Source: a bacterium
Lineage (GTDB): Bacteria > Actinomycetota > Acidimicrobiia > Acidimicrobiales > Bin134
Direction: 5' to 3'
DNA: 64,000 bases
Assembly (NCBI GenBank): GCA_028819295.1
Contig: JAPPMA010000077.1
Coordinates: forward strand, 1-64,000
The translations under genes were made by a program, and so were the position numbers. The number at the start of each line of letters is the position of its first letter. Position 1 is the stretch's first letter. Below, in pieces: positions 52,251-60,385 of the stretch. A model generated the notes under the pieces. The model worked only from the letters and a program-made list of their open reading frames with translations, did no database searches and was not told where the DNA came from.

Positions 52251-52736
52251 TCACGTAGGCACAACTTGGATGGGCGGCAGGGTTATGCGGCCATCCTTAG
52301 AAGTCGGTCGCCGGTTTTGGCGTCGACGTAGGTGAAGCTTTGTGGAGGTCGGAAGCCTCTTGGATTCGCCCCGGAGGTCTTGGAGGGGCACGATCCTGTC
52401 TAGGGGCTGCTGATGCGCCAGAGTCAGCGCGGTGCCGGCGCCCAGCCCCTCGAAGTAGCGCTTGAACTCTTTGTGGGACAACTCAGATCTTGAGCCGTAC
52501 TCGTGCCACAAGGCTGTGAGGTTGGCCGATCTGACGTCTGTGATGATGCATGTGCCAAGTAACGCCCGCACCGGTGTCGACGCATACAACAGCGCACGCG
52601 TCGGGACTTCGATCTTTGGTGTCGTGCGGCGCAGCTCGACAGTCTTTGTCCCGGCGAGGATGGCCTCAGCGAATCTCGGCTTGAGCGACAGGACGATCAT
52701 CCGGCTCTGATCGAGCGCTGCAATCTCTTCAGCCAT
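52251..52736 (-). pseudogene. ASCH-domain protein with C-terminal frameshift
   Basis: 161 residues as it stands. IVLSLKPRFAEAILAGTKTV, ELRRTTP, RALLYASTPVRALLGTCII and the YFEGLGAGTALTL region are ASCH (RNA-binding or hydrolase PUA-like fold). After PLQDLRG the frame is wrong: the plus-one frame reads FRPPQSFTYVDA, the usual ASCH ending, from about base 52370 onward. A one-base indel in the CCGGGGCGA run explains it. It may be a real mutation or a base-calling error. Confidence 0.7.
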
Positions 52737-52782
52737 TTCGTTTCATCTCCATCTTCGTAAGGCGCCTGGGCCAACTACTTCA

Positions 52783-53013
52783 TTACCTCGTCGTCAGAAT
52801 CACCAGCTTGCGGGTTTGGTGATCCTGACGACGGGGTTGATTGGGATTGCTGGGGCGCGCGTCAAGCTGCGAGGTGAAGTAGCACACACGGTGGATGTCG
52901 TCTTTGGGAAAGAGGGTCACACCCAGTTTTCCAAGGTCAAGCCATCGGAACTGGGTGTCCTTCAAGGCGCGGTAGTAGAGATTGAAGCCGTCGATGTAGA
53001 GGTTTGTCTTCAA
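52783..53013 (-). pseudogene. Truncated NYN-domain nuclease
   Basis: 76 residues: MKTNLYIDGFNLYYRALKDT, RWLDLGKLG, FPKDDIHRVCYFTSQLDARP and PNQPRRQDHQTR match the first third of NYN (PIN-like) RNases with the catalytic Asp in YIDGFNLYY, but the usual 200-plus residues stop here. The last nine residues (LVILTTR and stop) come from a long inverted repeat at 52789-52833, which seems to have replaced the rest of the gene. Confidence 0.7.
52789..52833. repeat. 17-bp inverted repeat at the broken end of the NYN gene
   Basis: 52789-52805 and 52817-52833 are complementary at 16 of 17 positions (arms CGTCGTCAGxATCACCA) around an 11-base loop. It can form a strong hairpin. It lacks a T tract; it is either an insertion scar or a terminator-like structure. 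Confidence 0.75.
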
Positions 53014-53031
53014 TCGCCGCTCCCAAAAAAT

Positions 53032-53130
53032 GACAGAGACCGCCGTCAGACGGCGGTCTCGACCCTACCGGCGAAGCGATAGGGGTGGTACAAGAAACCT
53101 ACCACGAGGCAGGTGGGCCATCAACGGTCA
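53032..53130. repeat. 99-bp repeat A with two hairpins
   Basis: About 90% identical to 54825-54923, same orientation. It contains the stem GAGACCGCCGT/ACGGCGGTCTC and a second stem CCCTA/TAGGG. Read on the minus strand, the first stem is followed by a TTTTTT run (53030-53025), so this copy can act as a terminator after the gene ending at 53128. Its other end holds that gene's stop codon. Confidence 0.8.
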
Positions 53131-53817
53131 TTGGGCCAGGCGTTGTGCCGTTCGTTGGGCTGCTTGGCGGAGATCCTCTGGGCCGTTGCCCTGGGCGAGC
53201 CACTCAGCGGGGGATAGGCCGTCGAGGTCTTCGTGCTGTGCTGTTGAGGCCCAAGATGCGATAAGGAACGGGTCGGCTCCTTCGCCAAGGGAGTCTCGGA
53301 ACGCGCCGATGATGTGGCGGACTTCGGGTCGGATCTCCTTTTTTTCAATATCGAGTTGCCAAGTCGGATACCAAGTGGTGCCTCGTCCGGGGAGGCCCAG
53401 CAAAGACCCAGAGGCTTGTCGTTTCGACAGAGCCTGGCGGGTGACGCCGAGAAGCTCCGCAGCTTCAGACGTGTCAATGCGGTCGCCGACTAACCGCGAC
53501 CACCGGGCGCTGGCGATGGCATCTTCGGCTGCCCTTGTGCCGAGCTCCCGGGCTTCGTCAGCGCCCATCTCGTCGATTTCACGTCGAGCGGGGGACAGAC
53601 GCTCCAGAAACGCGTCGACGAGCAGGGCAACGCGCTCGTTGACAGAGCCTTCGTTGGATTGCAACTGGTCGCCTCGATAGACAGCCCATCCCTCGTCTTG
53701 GGGGCGGGAGTTTATGCAGTTCACCAAGATGTCGATGACGAAGGGGCCGGGGTCAGACGAGTCCAGATCCTGCATATCTGAAGTAGGGGTGATCTTGGTG
53801 TCGGGCGACTCGGCCAT
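53128..53817 (-). CDS. HTH protein with MbcA/ParS-like C-terminal domain
   Basis: 229 residues. The middle (ELLGVTRQALSKRQASGSLL, about residues 120-140) is a helix-turn-helix. The last 75 (EVRHIIGAFRDSLGEG ... DLDGLSPAEWLAQG) resemble the toxin-binding DUF2384 domain of Xre/MbcA/ParS antitoxins. The normal partner, a RES-domain toxin, is not next to it; the upstream neighbour is DUF6226. It may be an orphan antitoxin or an anti-toxin decoy. Confidence 0.65.
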   Translation of the reverse strand: MAESPDTKITPTSDMQDLDSSDPGPFVIDILVNCINSRPQDEGWAVYRGDQLQSNEGSVNERVALLVDAFLERLSPARREIDEMGADEARELGTRAAEDAIASARWSRLVGDRIDTSEAAELLGVTRQALSKRQASGSLLGLPGRGTTWYPTWQLDIEKKEIRPEVRHIIGAFRDSLGEGADPFLIASWASTAQHEDLDGLSPAEWLAQGNGPEDLRQAAQRTAQRLAQ

Positions 53818-53883
53818 ACAGCAACCCTGGCCGTCAACCCGTCAACTCTCCATCCAAAGGTGGGTGGGCACTGCCTCGCCGTA

Positions 53884-54756
53884 CTACCTCCGGCCCTCCG
53901 ACGCATCCGGCCGGCCGCCGTTGAACCAGGGTGATCCGTGGATCTGGTGCCATCTTCTTGGGCTGGCCAAGGCCCTTTCCACCTTCTTGCGCTCCTTCTT
54001 CCGCTGCTTGCGGCGGCTGCCGCTGTTGCCCAACTTGAAGGCGGTGGCTCTGCGAATGACGTTGAGCCATCTGGGCTTGCCCTGGTTGTCGATTGCCTGG
54101 AGGGTGTAGTAGCCGTCGGTGGCCATCTCTGAGGTGGCGGCAGTCGGGACCCCCACGAACCGGCCTGGCAGCAGCCTCGTGAGGTTCACCCTCCGCCTTT
54201 CAAAGCCCGACCAGCTCATATGGTCGTCCGAATAGACGGTGATCTCCCGTCTGCCTCGCCAGAGCTTGCGGTATTCGCCAGTCACCACACACAGCACGTA
54301 TTCGTCGAGCACGTCGAGGGCGTCTTGCGACCCGGAGTCGCACGCGTCGCAGGCGCAGTCTGGAATCACTTCCAAGACGGCGGCGGGGTCGCCAGCGCCA
54401 ATTGCGACGCCTGGCCATTCAACTTCTTCGAAGCCGGTCATTGCCACAACGAGTGGGGTTGCGCCCGGCGCCCGCGGCACCGCCCGGATCGTGCGGGCCG
54501 CTGGGATTCTTGGCGGCTCCTGCCAGACCACTTCCGCTTCTAGCTCTATCTCGGCCAGGCCCGCGTCGGTCAGCGCCTTGAACCATGCTTCGGCCCGGAC
54601 CGCCAAGATTTCCCACCTTTGCGGGTTCGTAACCCGTGAGTACTCCTCTTCCAGAGGCATTCGATCAGGGTGAGGGTCCGGCCACCCGGGCAGCCCGCGT
54701 CCCGCCTCGACGAACGCAGCATCCACCGCGGCCACCAGCTCTTCTACGGAACCCAC
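53884..54756 (-). CDS. DUF6226 family protein
   Basis: 290 residues. PDPHPDRMPLEEEYSRVTNP, RAEAWFKALTDAGLAE, GAGDPAAVLEVIPDCACDAC and DSGSQDALDVLDEYVLCVV are the DUF6226 pattern known from actinobacteria; no function is established. The CACDACD Cys cluster may bind metal. An added basic tail (SRRKQRKKERKKVERA) could contact nucleic acid. It runs in the same direction as the ParS-like gene 66 bases downstream. Confidence 0.75.
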   Translation of the reverse strand: MGSVEELVAAVDAAFVEAGRGLPGWPDPHPDRMPLEEEYSRVTNPQRWEILAVRAEAWFKALTDAGLAEIELEAEVVWQEPPRIPAARTIRAVPRAPGATPLVVAMTGFEEVEWPGVAIGAGDPAAVLEVIPDCACDACDSGSQDALDVLDEYVLCVVTGEYRKLWRGRREITVYSDDHMSWSGFERRRVNLTRLLPGRFVGVPTAATSEMATDGYYTLQAIDNQGKPRWLNVIRRATAFKLGNSGSRRKQRKKERKKVERALASPRRWHQIHGSPWFNGGRPDASEGRR

Positions 54757-54824
54757 CCCACCATGATGACCCAGCCCACATCAACGCACGCGGCGATTTC
54801 ATGCGTGTGCCGCCTCCAAGAAGA

Positions 54825-54923
54825 GACAGAGACCGCCGTTAGACGGCGGTCTCGACCCTACCGGCGAAGCGATAGGGGTGGTACAAGGAATTTACAACGA
54901 GGCAGGTAGACCATCAATGGTCA
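54825..54923. repeat. 99-bp repeat B with two hairpins
   Basis: Second copy of the 53032-53130 sequence, upstream of the DUF6226 gene and 73 bases before tRNA-Cys copy 2. The main stem is intact; the T run is interrupted here. Copies A and B bracket the DUF6226/ParS-like gene pair as a 1.8-kb cassette. The rest of the 240-bp gap 54757-54996 shows no other signal. Confidence 0.8.
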
Positions 54924-54986
54924 CAGATGCTGAATGCCTCAATTTTCGGTGTGGAAGCTTGAATTCGGTCGGATTGGGCATGCGGA

Positions 54987-55072
54987 GGCCACACCTGCGC
55001 CGGTGCCCGAGCGGACTAAGGGAGTGGCCTGCAAAGCCATGATTCACGGGTTCAAATCCCGTCCGGCGCTCC
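54987..55072 (+). repeat. 86-bp direct repeat, right copy (contains tRNA-Cys)
   Basis: Identical to 42347-42432. It marks the right end of the island; the next gene is chromosomal copCD. Confidence 0.9.
54997..55070 (+). tRNA. tRNA-Cys (GCA), copy 2
   Basis: Identical in all 74 bases to 42357-42430. It is followed by CCC, not CCA, so CCA must be added after transcription. The open frame that runs through it into copCD is not used as coding sequence. Confidence 0.95.
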
Positions 55073-55095
55073 CTAGGCAGCAAAGACATTGTCCT

Positions 55096-56712
55096 TTGCT
55101 AGCTTCGAAGCCCATCAGGGGAACGTTTCGTTCTGCTCAACGGGCTTTGGCTGCATCGTTACTAGTGCTGGTGGGCACCATAGTCCTGGCAGTCTCCTGG
55201 CCCGAGTCAGTGGCGGCTCACACCGAGTTGGAATCTTCCCAGCCCTCTGACGGGGACCTCGTCAGCCAATCGATCTCGCAGATTTCGCTCACTTTTTCCC
55301 GACCGGTTGAGCCGGTCTCCAACGGGATGACCGCCTTCGATGAACGGGGTGTCGAACATGAACCCGTTGCTGTCGACTCGGTCGACGGGAAAACCTGGAC
55401 GATGAGCTACGAAGCGCCGCTTCCTGACGGCAGGTACGAGGTTTACTGGCGAGTAGCATCCGCCGACGGCCACTTCATCGAAGGGGCGTTCGCGTTCACT
55501 GTCGCTGTTCAAGAACCCGAGCCGACTGTCTCGCCGTCGCCAAGCCTCCAAGAAACACAAGACGGGAAGATTTCAGAGTCCCTCGTCAATCCTGATGAGC
55601 CAGGTGTATCTGCTTCACCTCGCGTCACGCCGACGCACGCTGCCCCCGAAATGGAGAATCCCCCCACCCAGCCAACAACACCACCAGCCGCCTCGACACC
55701 AAGTGTCACCTCAGGCAACGACGGTACGCGCCCAGCGTCGTCACCTACTGCGGCTCCCGCCGAGACCGCTGTGGAAGGGCGCACCCCTCCCTCGTCGTTT
55801 TCCTCCGTACAGCGTCATAACTCGGCGGTCACGGGATCTCAGCGCATCGCTGAAGCGACCCGAATCCTGATCTTCCTGGCCACCATGGGCATCGTGGGCG
55901 GGTTGGCATTCATGGCCTTTGTCGTTCGCGACGAGCCCCTTGACTCAGACCGCGCTCGTAAATGGGTGGGCGCCGGCGGAATAGTGCTAACCGCAAGCGC
56001 GGCTTTGGCATCTCTGAATCGAGCGGTCGTGATCGAACGCGAATGGTCGGCGTTCTGGTCTCCTGACGCAATCGCCGACGCTGTTTCGACTCACTTCGGT
56101 GTGGCGGCAGGACTGCGTCTCGCAGGCGGAATCGCCTTGGTCGTCACCCTGCTCCGCGCCGCCGCAAGCCCACCGAGGCAGTGGACTGTTGCGACCGCGC
56201 TGACGGGCGGCGCGCTAGTCATCGCTTCGTTTGCTTTCGACGGACACACAGTTACCGAAGGACCCAGGTGGCTACATTCCGTTGCCAGCGTGAGCCATGT
56301 GAGCGCCGCAGCGGTTTGGAGCGGCGGCGTCGTTTTGATGGTCGACCTCCTCTGGCGTCGACGCCGCCGCGGCGCAGACGTGTACCGGCCATTGATGCGA
56401 TTCTCACGGATGGCGGCTACTTCGCTCGTTCTGGCCGGCGCAACGGGCACGGCTATGGCGATTATCGTTCTCGACCGCTTCGCCGATCTCTGGTCAACTC
56501 CGTGGGGCCGACTTCTGCTGGCCAAGATTGCCCTTGTCGCAGTGGCCGCGGCCATCGGCGGTCATAACCGCTGGGTGCTCATCCCCGCCATCAAGGAAAA
56601 CGGGCAGGCCGCCATTCACCGACGCCTGCGTCTAGCTGCTGTGACAGAGGCGGTTGCCTTGCTGGGCGTCGCCGTTGTCGCTGCGTTCTTGGTGGCAGCA
56701 GCAGCGGCATAG
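55096..56712 (+). CDS. CopC-CopD fusion, copper resistance/uptake membrane protein
   Basis: 538 residues from TTG 55096, 25 bases after the tRNA. The signal peptide (ALAASLLVLVGTIVLAVSWP) ends at SVAA so that the mature protein begins with His (HTELESSQPSDGD), a copper ligand of CopC. The CopC beta-barrel (about 45-140, GRYEVYWRVASADGHFIEG) is followed by a Pro/Ser/Thr-rich linker of about 115 residues, then eight membrane helices of CopD (HTVTEGPRWLHSVASVSHVS). It is YcnJ-like and thought to move copper across the membrane. Confidence 0.9.
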   Translation: MLASKPIRGTFRSAQRALAASLLVLVGTIVLAVSWPESVAAHTELESSQPSDGDLVSQSISQISLTFSRPVEPVSNGMTAFDERGVEHEPVAVDSVDGKTWTMSYEAPLPDGRYEVYWRVASADGHFIEGAFAFTVAVQEPEPTVSPSPSLQETQDGKISESLVNPDEPGVSASPRVTPTHAAPEMENPPTQPTTPPAASTPSVTSGNDGTRPASSPTAAPAETAVEGRTPPSSFSSVQRHNSAVTGSQRIAEATRILIFLATMGIVGGLAFMAFVVRDEPLDSDRARKWVGAGGIVLTASAALASLNRAVVIEREWSAFWSPDAIADAVSTHFGVAAGLRLAGGIALVVTLLRAAASPPRQWTVATALTGGALVIASFAFDGHTVTEGPRWLHSVASVSHVSAAAVWSGGVVLMVDLLWRRRRRGADVYRPLMRFSRMAATSLVLAGATGTAMAIIVLDRFADLWSTPWGRLLLAKIALVAVAAAIGGHNRWVLIPAIKENGQAAIHRRLRLAAVTEAVALLGVAVVAAFLVAAAAA

Positions 56713-56787
56713 CGTGAATCCACTTCCACGCCTACACGCAACCCAGGGACCACCATTCTCTACTGCTCTGCTGGGTGATTTTGCCGT

Positions 56788-57840
56788 CTAGAAGAGCGGC
56801 CGGACGAGATCGGCCACTCTTTGACCTGCTCCCGGAGCGGTCTGCACCCCGGTGCCGCCAAGACCGGCGCACCAAATGAAGGTTGGGTCGTCCTCGTGGG
56901 GTCGGATTACCGGGCGACGATCAGAGGTGAAGACGCGAAGGCCCGCCCAAGCCCGGCGCACACTTCTGATCTGAAGCGTGGTGTGAGCGTTGATCCGGTC
57001 GATGGCGTAGGCCACGTCCAGCTCTTCGGCGCGAGGGTCTCCCGGAGCAATCGGGGTCTCATCGGCGGGGGAGCAGAGCACAAGGCCACCGGCTTCGGGC
57101 TTGAAGTAGAAGGAGCTGTCCGCGGCCACCACCATGGAGAAGTCTCGATTGCCGACCGAAATCGGCGACACGAATGCGGTGCGCTTCAGTGCTCGGAAGC
57201 CGATTGGCGCCAGGCCTGATCGTTCGGCCAACTCGTCGGCCCACGCGCCCGCCGCATTGACGAGCACCCGTGCCCTAATTCCCAAACCGCCCTCCACCAG
57301 CCAGTGCCAATTTTGGCGGCGAAGGCTGGCAGCCTCTGAGGCGAGGTGTACTTCAGCCCCGTGTTGGGTGGCGCCGCGTACCAGGGCGCGCAAAAGACCG
57401 TCGACGTCGATGTCGCACACTCCGGTTTGCCAAGCAACGGCGGCAATTGCCTCCGGTCGCAGCACCGGACACATCCCCAGCGCCACGTCAAAGTCAATTG
57501 GCGCAGCGCCGGGGAGGTCTCGGTTCGCCCCCTTGGGATCGCGGGGATAGATCCAGAGCAGCTCTCGGGGGGTCAGGAGCGGATATTCGGCCATCCCTTC
57601 GGCGGAGGATGCAAGAAATGGCCTCCCGTTCTCAGTCAGCTCGTCGTTTTCCTGCCCTCCATAGCCAGGAACCAGCGTGGCTGCCGAGCGACTCGTGCTA
57701 TGAGTGCCCAACTCGGCTTCCCGCTCCACCAGCACAGTGTCGAGCCCTTCTCGAGCCAGGTGATAAGCACACGACGCGCCGGCGATACCGCCACCGATGA
57801 CGGCGACATCTACCGCTCGATTCCGCTGCTGTGACCTCAT
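56788..57840 (-). CDS. FAD-dependent amino-acid oxidase/dehydrogenase (DadA-like)
   Basis: 350 residues from ATG 57840. The FAD dinucleotide motif is DVAVIGGGIAGASCAYHLA (about residues 10-28), then STSRSAATLVPGYGG, a second FAD contact VLVNAAGAWADELA and the C-terminal GLGGTGVQTAPGAGQ. It belongs to the DAO family that oxidises D-amino acids, sarcosine or related amines. It is the last gene of the ABC transporter operon, 5 bases after the permease, so the transported compound is probably its substrate. Confidence 0.88.
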   Translation of the reverse strand: MRSQQRNRAVDVAVIGGGIAGASCAYHLAREGLDTVLVEREAELGTHSTSRSAATLVPGYGGQENDELTENGRPFLASSAEGMAEYPLLTPRELLWIYPRDPKGANRDLPGAAPIDFDVALGMCPVLRPEAIAAVAWQTGVCDIDVDGLLRALVRGATQHGAEVHLASEAASLRRQNWHWLVEGGLGIRARVLVNAAGAWADELAERSGLAPIGFRALKRTAFVSPISVGNRDFSMVVAADSSFYFKPEAGGLVLCSPADETPIAPGDPRAEELDVAYAIDRINAHTTLQIRSVRRAWAGLRVFTSDRRPVIRPHEDDPTFIWCAGLGGTGVQTAPGAGQRVADLVRPLF

Positions 57841-57845
57841 TCGTC

Positions 57846-58829
57846 CTATTGCGGTCGGCGCTGGGACCAAGAGTCGATGGCCACTGCCCCCAGTATCACG
57901 CCTCCCTGGATGACCCGCTGCCAGATCGGATCGACTTGGTGCAGGTTGAAGCCGTTCACCATCAGGGCAATGAAGAAAGCCCCCGCAACGGTGCGCCATA
58001 CCGCGCCCTCTCCCCCTGAGATCGACGTTCCTCCGACAACCACCGCAGCGATGACTCCGAAAACGAAGCTGAAGTCATCCGAGGGCAGAGCGGAAAGCGA
58101 CCGAGATGACGACACCACCCCGGCCAGCCCGGCCGCGGCCCCCGCCAACCCGAACGCGATCGTCTTCACACGAGCAACGGGAATACCGGCCAAACGGGCT
58201 GCTTCGGCATTTCCCCCGGTGGCATAGACGTGGCGACCGAAACGAGTGCGGCTCAACAACACCCAGGCCACTGCGACCACCCCGAAGGCTATCCAGGTTG
58301 CCGTGGTCAGGTTCCAGAAGCGGGTTCGAGCAATTGCCGGGTAGGCGTCGGTTGAAGCCCGCAAGACGCTTCGATCACTGATCAAGAATCCGGCGCCGAA
58401 GACCATGAACGAAGTGGCCAGGGTGGCGATGAAGGAATTGACCTTCAACCTGGTCACAATCAGTCCATTGGCCATACCGACCCCTAGTCCGACGGCCACC
58501 CCGACAAGCACGGCCAGGGGGGCGTTGCCAGTGGCGTTCTCAACTTGGAGGGCGAACAGCGGCGCCACGACGAACACCGAGGCCACCGATAGGTCGAATC
58601 CGCCGGCTATCATCGCGATGGTGGCGAACGAGGCTGCTATGAGCAGTGCTGACTGCTGGTCCAAGACATTGCGGAAGTTGGCCTGGCTGAGGAAGCTGTC
58701 GGTCGTCGCGGCAAGGAAGGCAAACAGGGCAACCGTGACGATTGCGATGCCGTAACGGCGCAGAACATGCACGAATCGGGTCACCAGATCAGTCCTGCTG
58801 CGAGCCCGATGCCGATGGGGAGTTGCCAT
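57846..58829 (-). CDS. Ribose-type (CUT2) ABC transporter permease
   Basis: 327 residues from ATG 58829 (58853 is an alternative). About nine membrane helices. GGFDLSVASVFVVAP, ANGLIVTRLKVNSFIATLAT, YATGGNAEAARLAGIPV and VVVGGTSISGGEGAVW are the hallmarks of RbsC-like permeases. Its start lies inside the end of the ATPase gene, so the two are coupled. Confidence 0.92.
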   Translation of the reverse strand: MATPHRHRARSRTDLVTRFVHVLRRYGIAIVTVALFAFLAATTDSFLSQANFRNVLDQQSALLIAASFATIAMIAGGFDLSVASVFVVAPLFALQVENATGNAPLAVLVGVAVGLGVGMANGLIVTRLKVNSFIATLATSFMVFGAGFLISDRSVLRASTDAYPAIARTRFWNLTTATWIAFGVVAVAWVLLSRTRFGRHVYATGGNAEAARLAGIPVARVKTIAFGLAGAAAGLAGVVSSSRSLSALPSDDFSFVFGVIAAVVVGGTSISGGEGAVWRTVAGAFFIALMVNGFNLHQVDPIWQRVIQGGVILGAVAIDSWSQRRPQ

Positions 58830-60330
58830 GGTGTTCCGTATCGAATGCGGCATTGAGGATGTTGGCTTCAGTCAGTTCCTCTCCCGCGAATTCGGCCACG
58901 ATCTGGCCGGAGCGCATGACCAGCACGCGATGACTCATCTCCACGAGATCCTCCAGCTCCGACGACACCAACAACACGGCACAACCTGATTGGGCAAGCT
59001 GGCCGATTACGTCGTATATCGCTCGCTTCGATCCGACATCCACCCCCCTGGTTGGCTCATCGGCGATGAAGAGCCGGGGCTGGCCCAGCATGGCCCGGGC
59101 AAAGAGAACCTTCTGCTGATTGCCCCCGGAAAGAGTGCCCACTGGCTCCGACAAGCCCTCGGCCCTCACACCGGCCTCTTGGATCGCTTGGCCGGCCGCG
59201 GCTTCCTCCTGTTTGACCCGAATCCCAAACCGTCCCATGAATCGCCGAAGATGGGGCAGCGTGGTGTTGTCCCTCACCGAGAGACCCACCACCAAACCCT
59301 GATCCCGGCGGGATTCGGGAATCAACGAGATCCCCTTGGACAGCCCATCCTCCACAGTTCCCGACAGACGGCTGCCCGAGATTTCAACGGTACCGGTACT
59401 GGCGCGGGTGGCTCCGTACACCGCATGGGCCACCTCGCTGCGGCCAGCCCCGACAAGCCCGCCCAGTCCTAAGATCTCTCCCTTCTTGATGCTGAAGGAA
59501 ACGTCGGAGAACTCGCCGATCCGACCGAGGCCGTTCACGCGTACTACGACGGGGGCATCTTGTGGCGGGGTAGGGGGCTTGGGGGGATATGCGTCTCCGA
59601 TGGAACGGCCAGTCATTCCTTCTACCAGCGACTCGTAGGTCTCGTCTGCTGCGGGAGCAGTGCGGACCACACGGCCGTCTCGCATGACCGTGACCGTGTC
59701 AGCAACCGACAAGACCTCATTGAGAAAATGTGACACGTACACCACGGCCACTCCTCTGTCGGCAAGCTCGCGGACCGTGCGGCACAGCTCAACCGCCTCG
59801 TGGCTGGCCAATCGAGCAGTGGGCTCGTCGAAGACGACCAGCCGGGACTGCCGCCCAAGGGCTCGCAGGATTTCGACCTTTTGCTGATCGGCCACCGACA
59901 GCGAGCCGACTTTCTTGTCCAAGGGGATGTGAAGGCCGTGCTGGGCAACCAGCGTTTCCACTCTCTGGCGATTGCCCCGGTCGCTCACTAGGGGGCCGAT
60001 GCATTCCTCGGTTCCCAGGACAATGTTGTCCACCACCCCCAGGGCGGGAAGCAGCGACAGTTCTTGGGCGACGCCGACACATCCATGGGACGCCGCCTCG
60101 TCGGGTCCGCTCAGCTTGATCGGCGAACCGTCCAGAATCAGCCGGCCCTGGTCAGGGGCATGAATCCCGAGGAGAACCCGGCCGAGGGTGGACTTGCCCG
60201 CGCCGTTCTCTCCAACAAGCCCATGCACCCGACCGGCATGGAAGTCAACCGAGACATCAGACAGGGCCCGGGTGGCGCCGAAGCGCTTGCTGACGTTTCG
60301 CACGCTCACTAACGCTCTGCCACCGGTCAT
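58789..60330 (-). CDS. Ribose-type ABC transporter ATPase (two ABC domains)
   Basis: 513 residues from ATG 60330 (MTGGRALVSVRNVSKRFGAT). The first domain has Walker A GENGAGKSTLG and Walker B VVFDEPTA but a weak signature (GSLSVADQQKVEI). The second has the degenerate Walker A GLVGAGRSE with signature LSGGNQQKV and Walker B FIADEPTRG. This asymmetry is normal for RbsA/MglA-type proteins. The upstream 32 codons in frame are not conserved. Confidence 0.93.
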   Translation of the reverse strand: MTGGRALVSVRNVSKRFGATRALSDVSVDFHAGRVHGLVGENGAGKSTLGRVLLGIHAPDQGRLILDGSPIKLSGPDEAASHGCVGVAQELSLLPALGVVDNIVLGTEECIGPLVSDRGNRQRVETLVAQHGLHIPLDKKVGSLSVADQQKVEILRALGRQSRLVVFDEPTARLASHEAVELCRTVRELADRGVAVVYVSHFLNEVLSVADTVTVMRDGRVVRTAPAADETYESLVEGMTGRSIGDAYPPKPPTPPQDAPVVVRVNGLGRIGEFSDVSFSIKKGEILGLGGLVGAGRSEVAHAVYGATRASTGTVEISGSRLSGTVEDGLSKGISLIPESRRDQGLVVGLSVRDNTTLPHLRRFMGRFGIRVKQEEAAAGQAIQEAGVRAEGLSEPVGTLSGGNQQKVLFARAMLGQPRLFIADEPTRGVDVGSKRAIYDVIGQLAQSGCAVLLVSSELEDLVEMSHRVLVMRSGQIVAEFAGEELTEANILNAAFDTEHHGNSPSASGSQQD

Positions 60331-60385
60331 GGCCTGATCTCCTAATTCCGCCCCTTCCGCTTCGACCTCAGCGTAGGCCGATCGA

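Larger units (their letters stand above)
42347..55072. mobile_element. 12.6-kb genomic island bounded by duplicated tRNA-Cys
   Basis: The 86 bases at 42347-42432 and 54987-55072 are identical and contain a whole tRNA-Cys gene. Between them lie Nmad2, XRE-kinase-TPR, IS3/ISL3 remains, DUF262-HNH, an OGG-fold protein, ASCH, NYN, ParS-like and DUF6226 genes, most with visibly lower GC than the core block. The layout fits integration at a tRNA attachment site followed by loss of the integrase, or insertion between two tandem tRNA copies. Confidence 0.65.

Noticed and set aside
42433-54986. Integrase or excisionase gene in the island
   Set aside because: I searched all frames for tyrosine- or serine-recombinase signatures and found none; only decayed IS transposases are present.
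54934-55095. N-terminal extension of copCD through tRNA-Cys copy 2
   Set aside because: It would translate a tRNA gene. TTG 55096 gives a proper signal peptide and mature N-terminal His.
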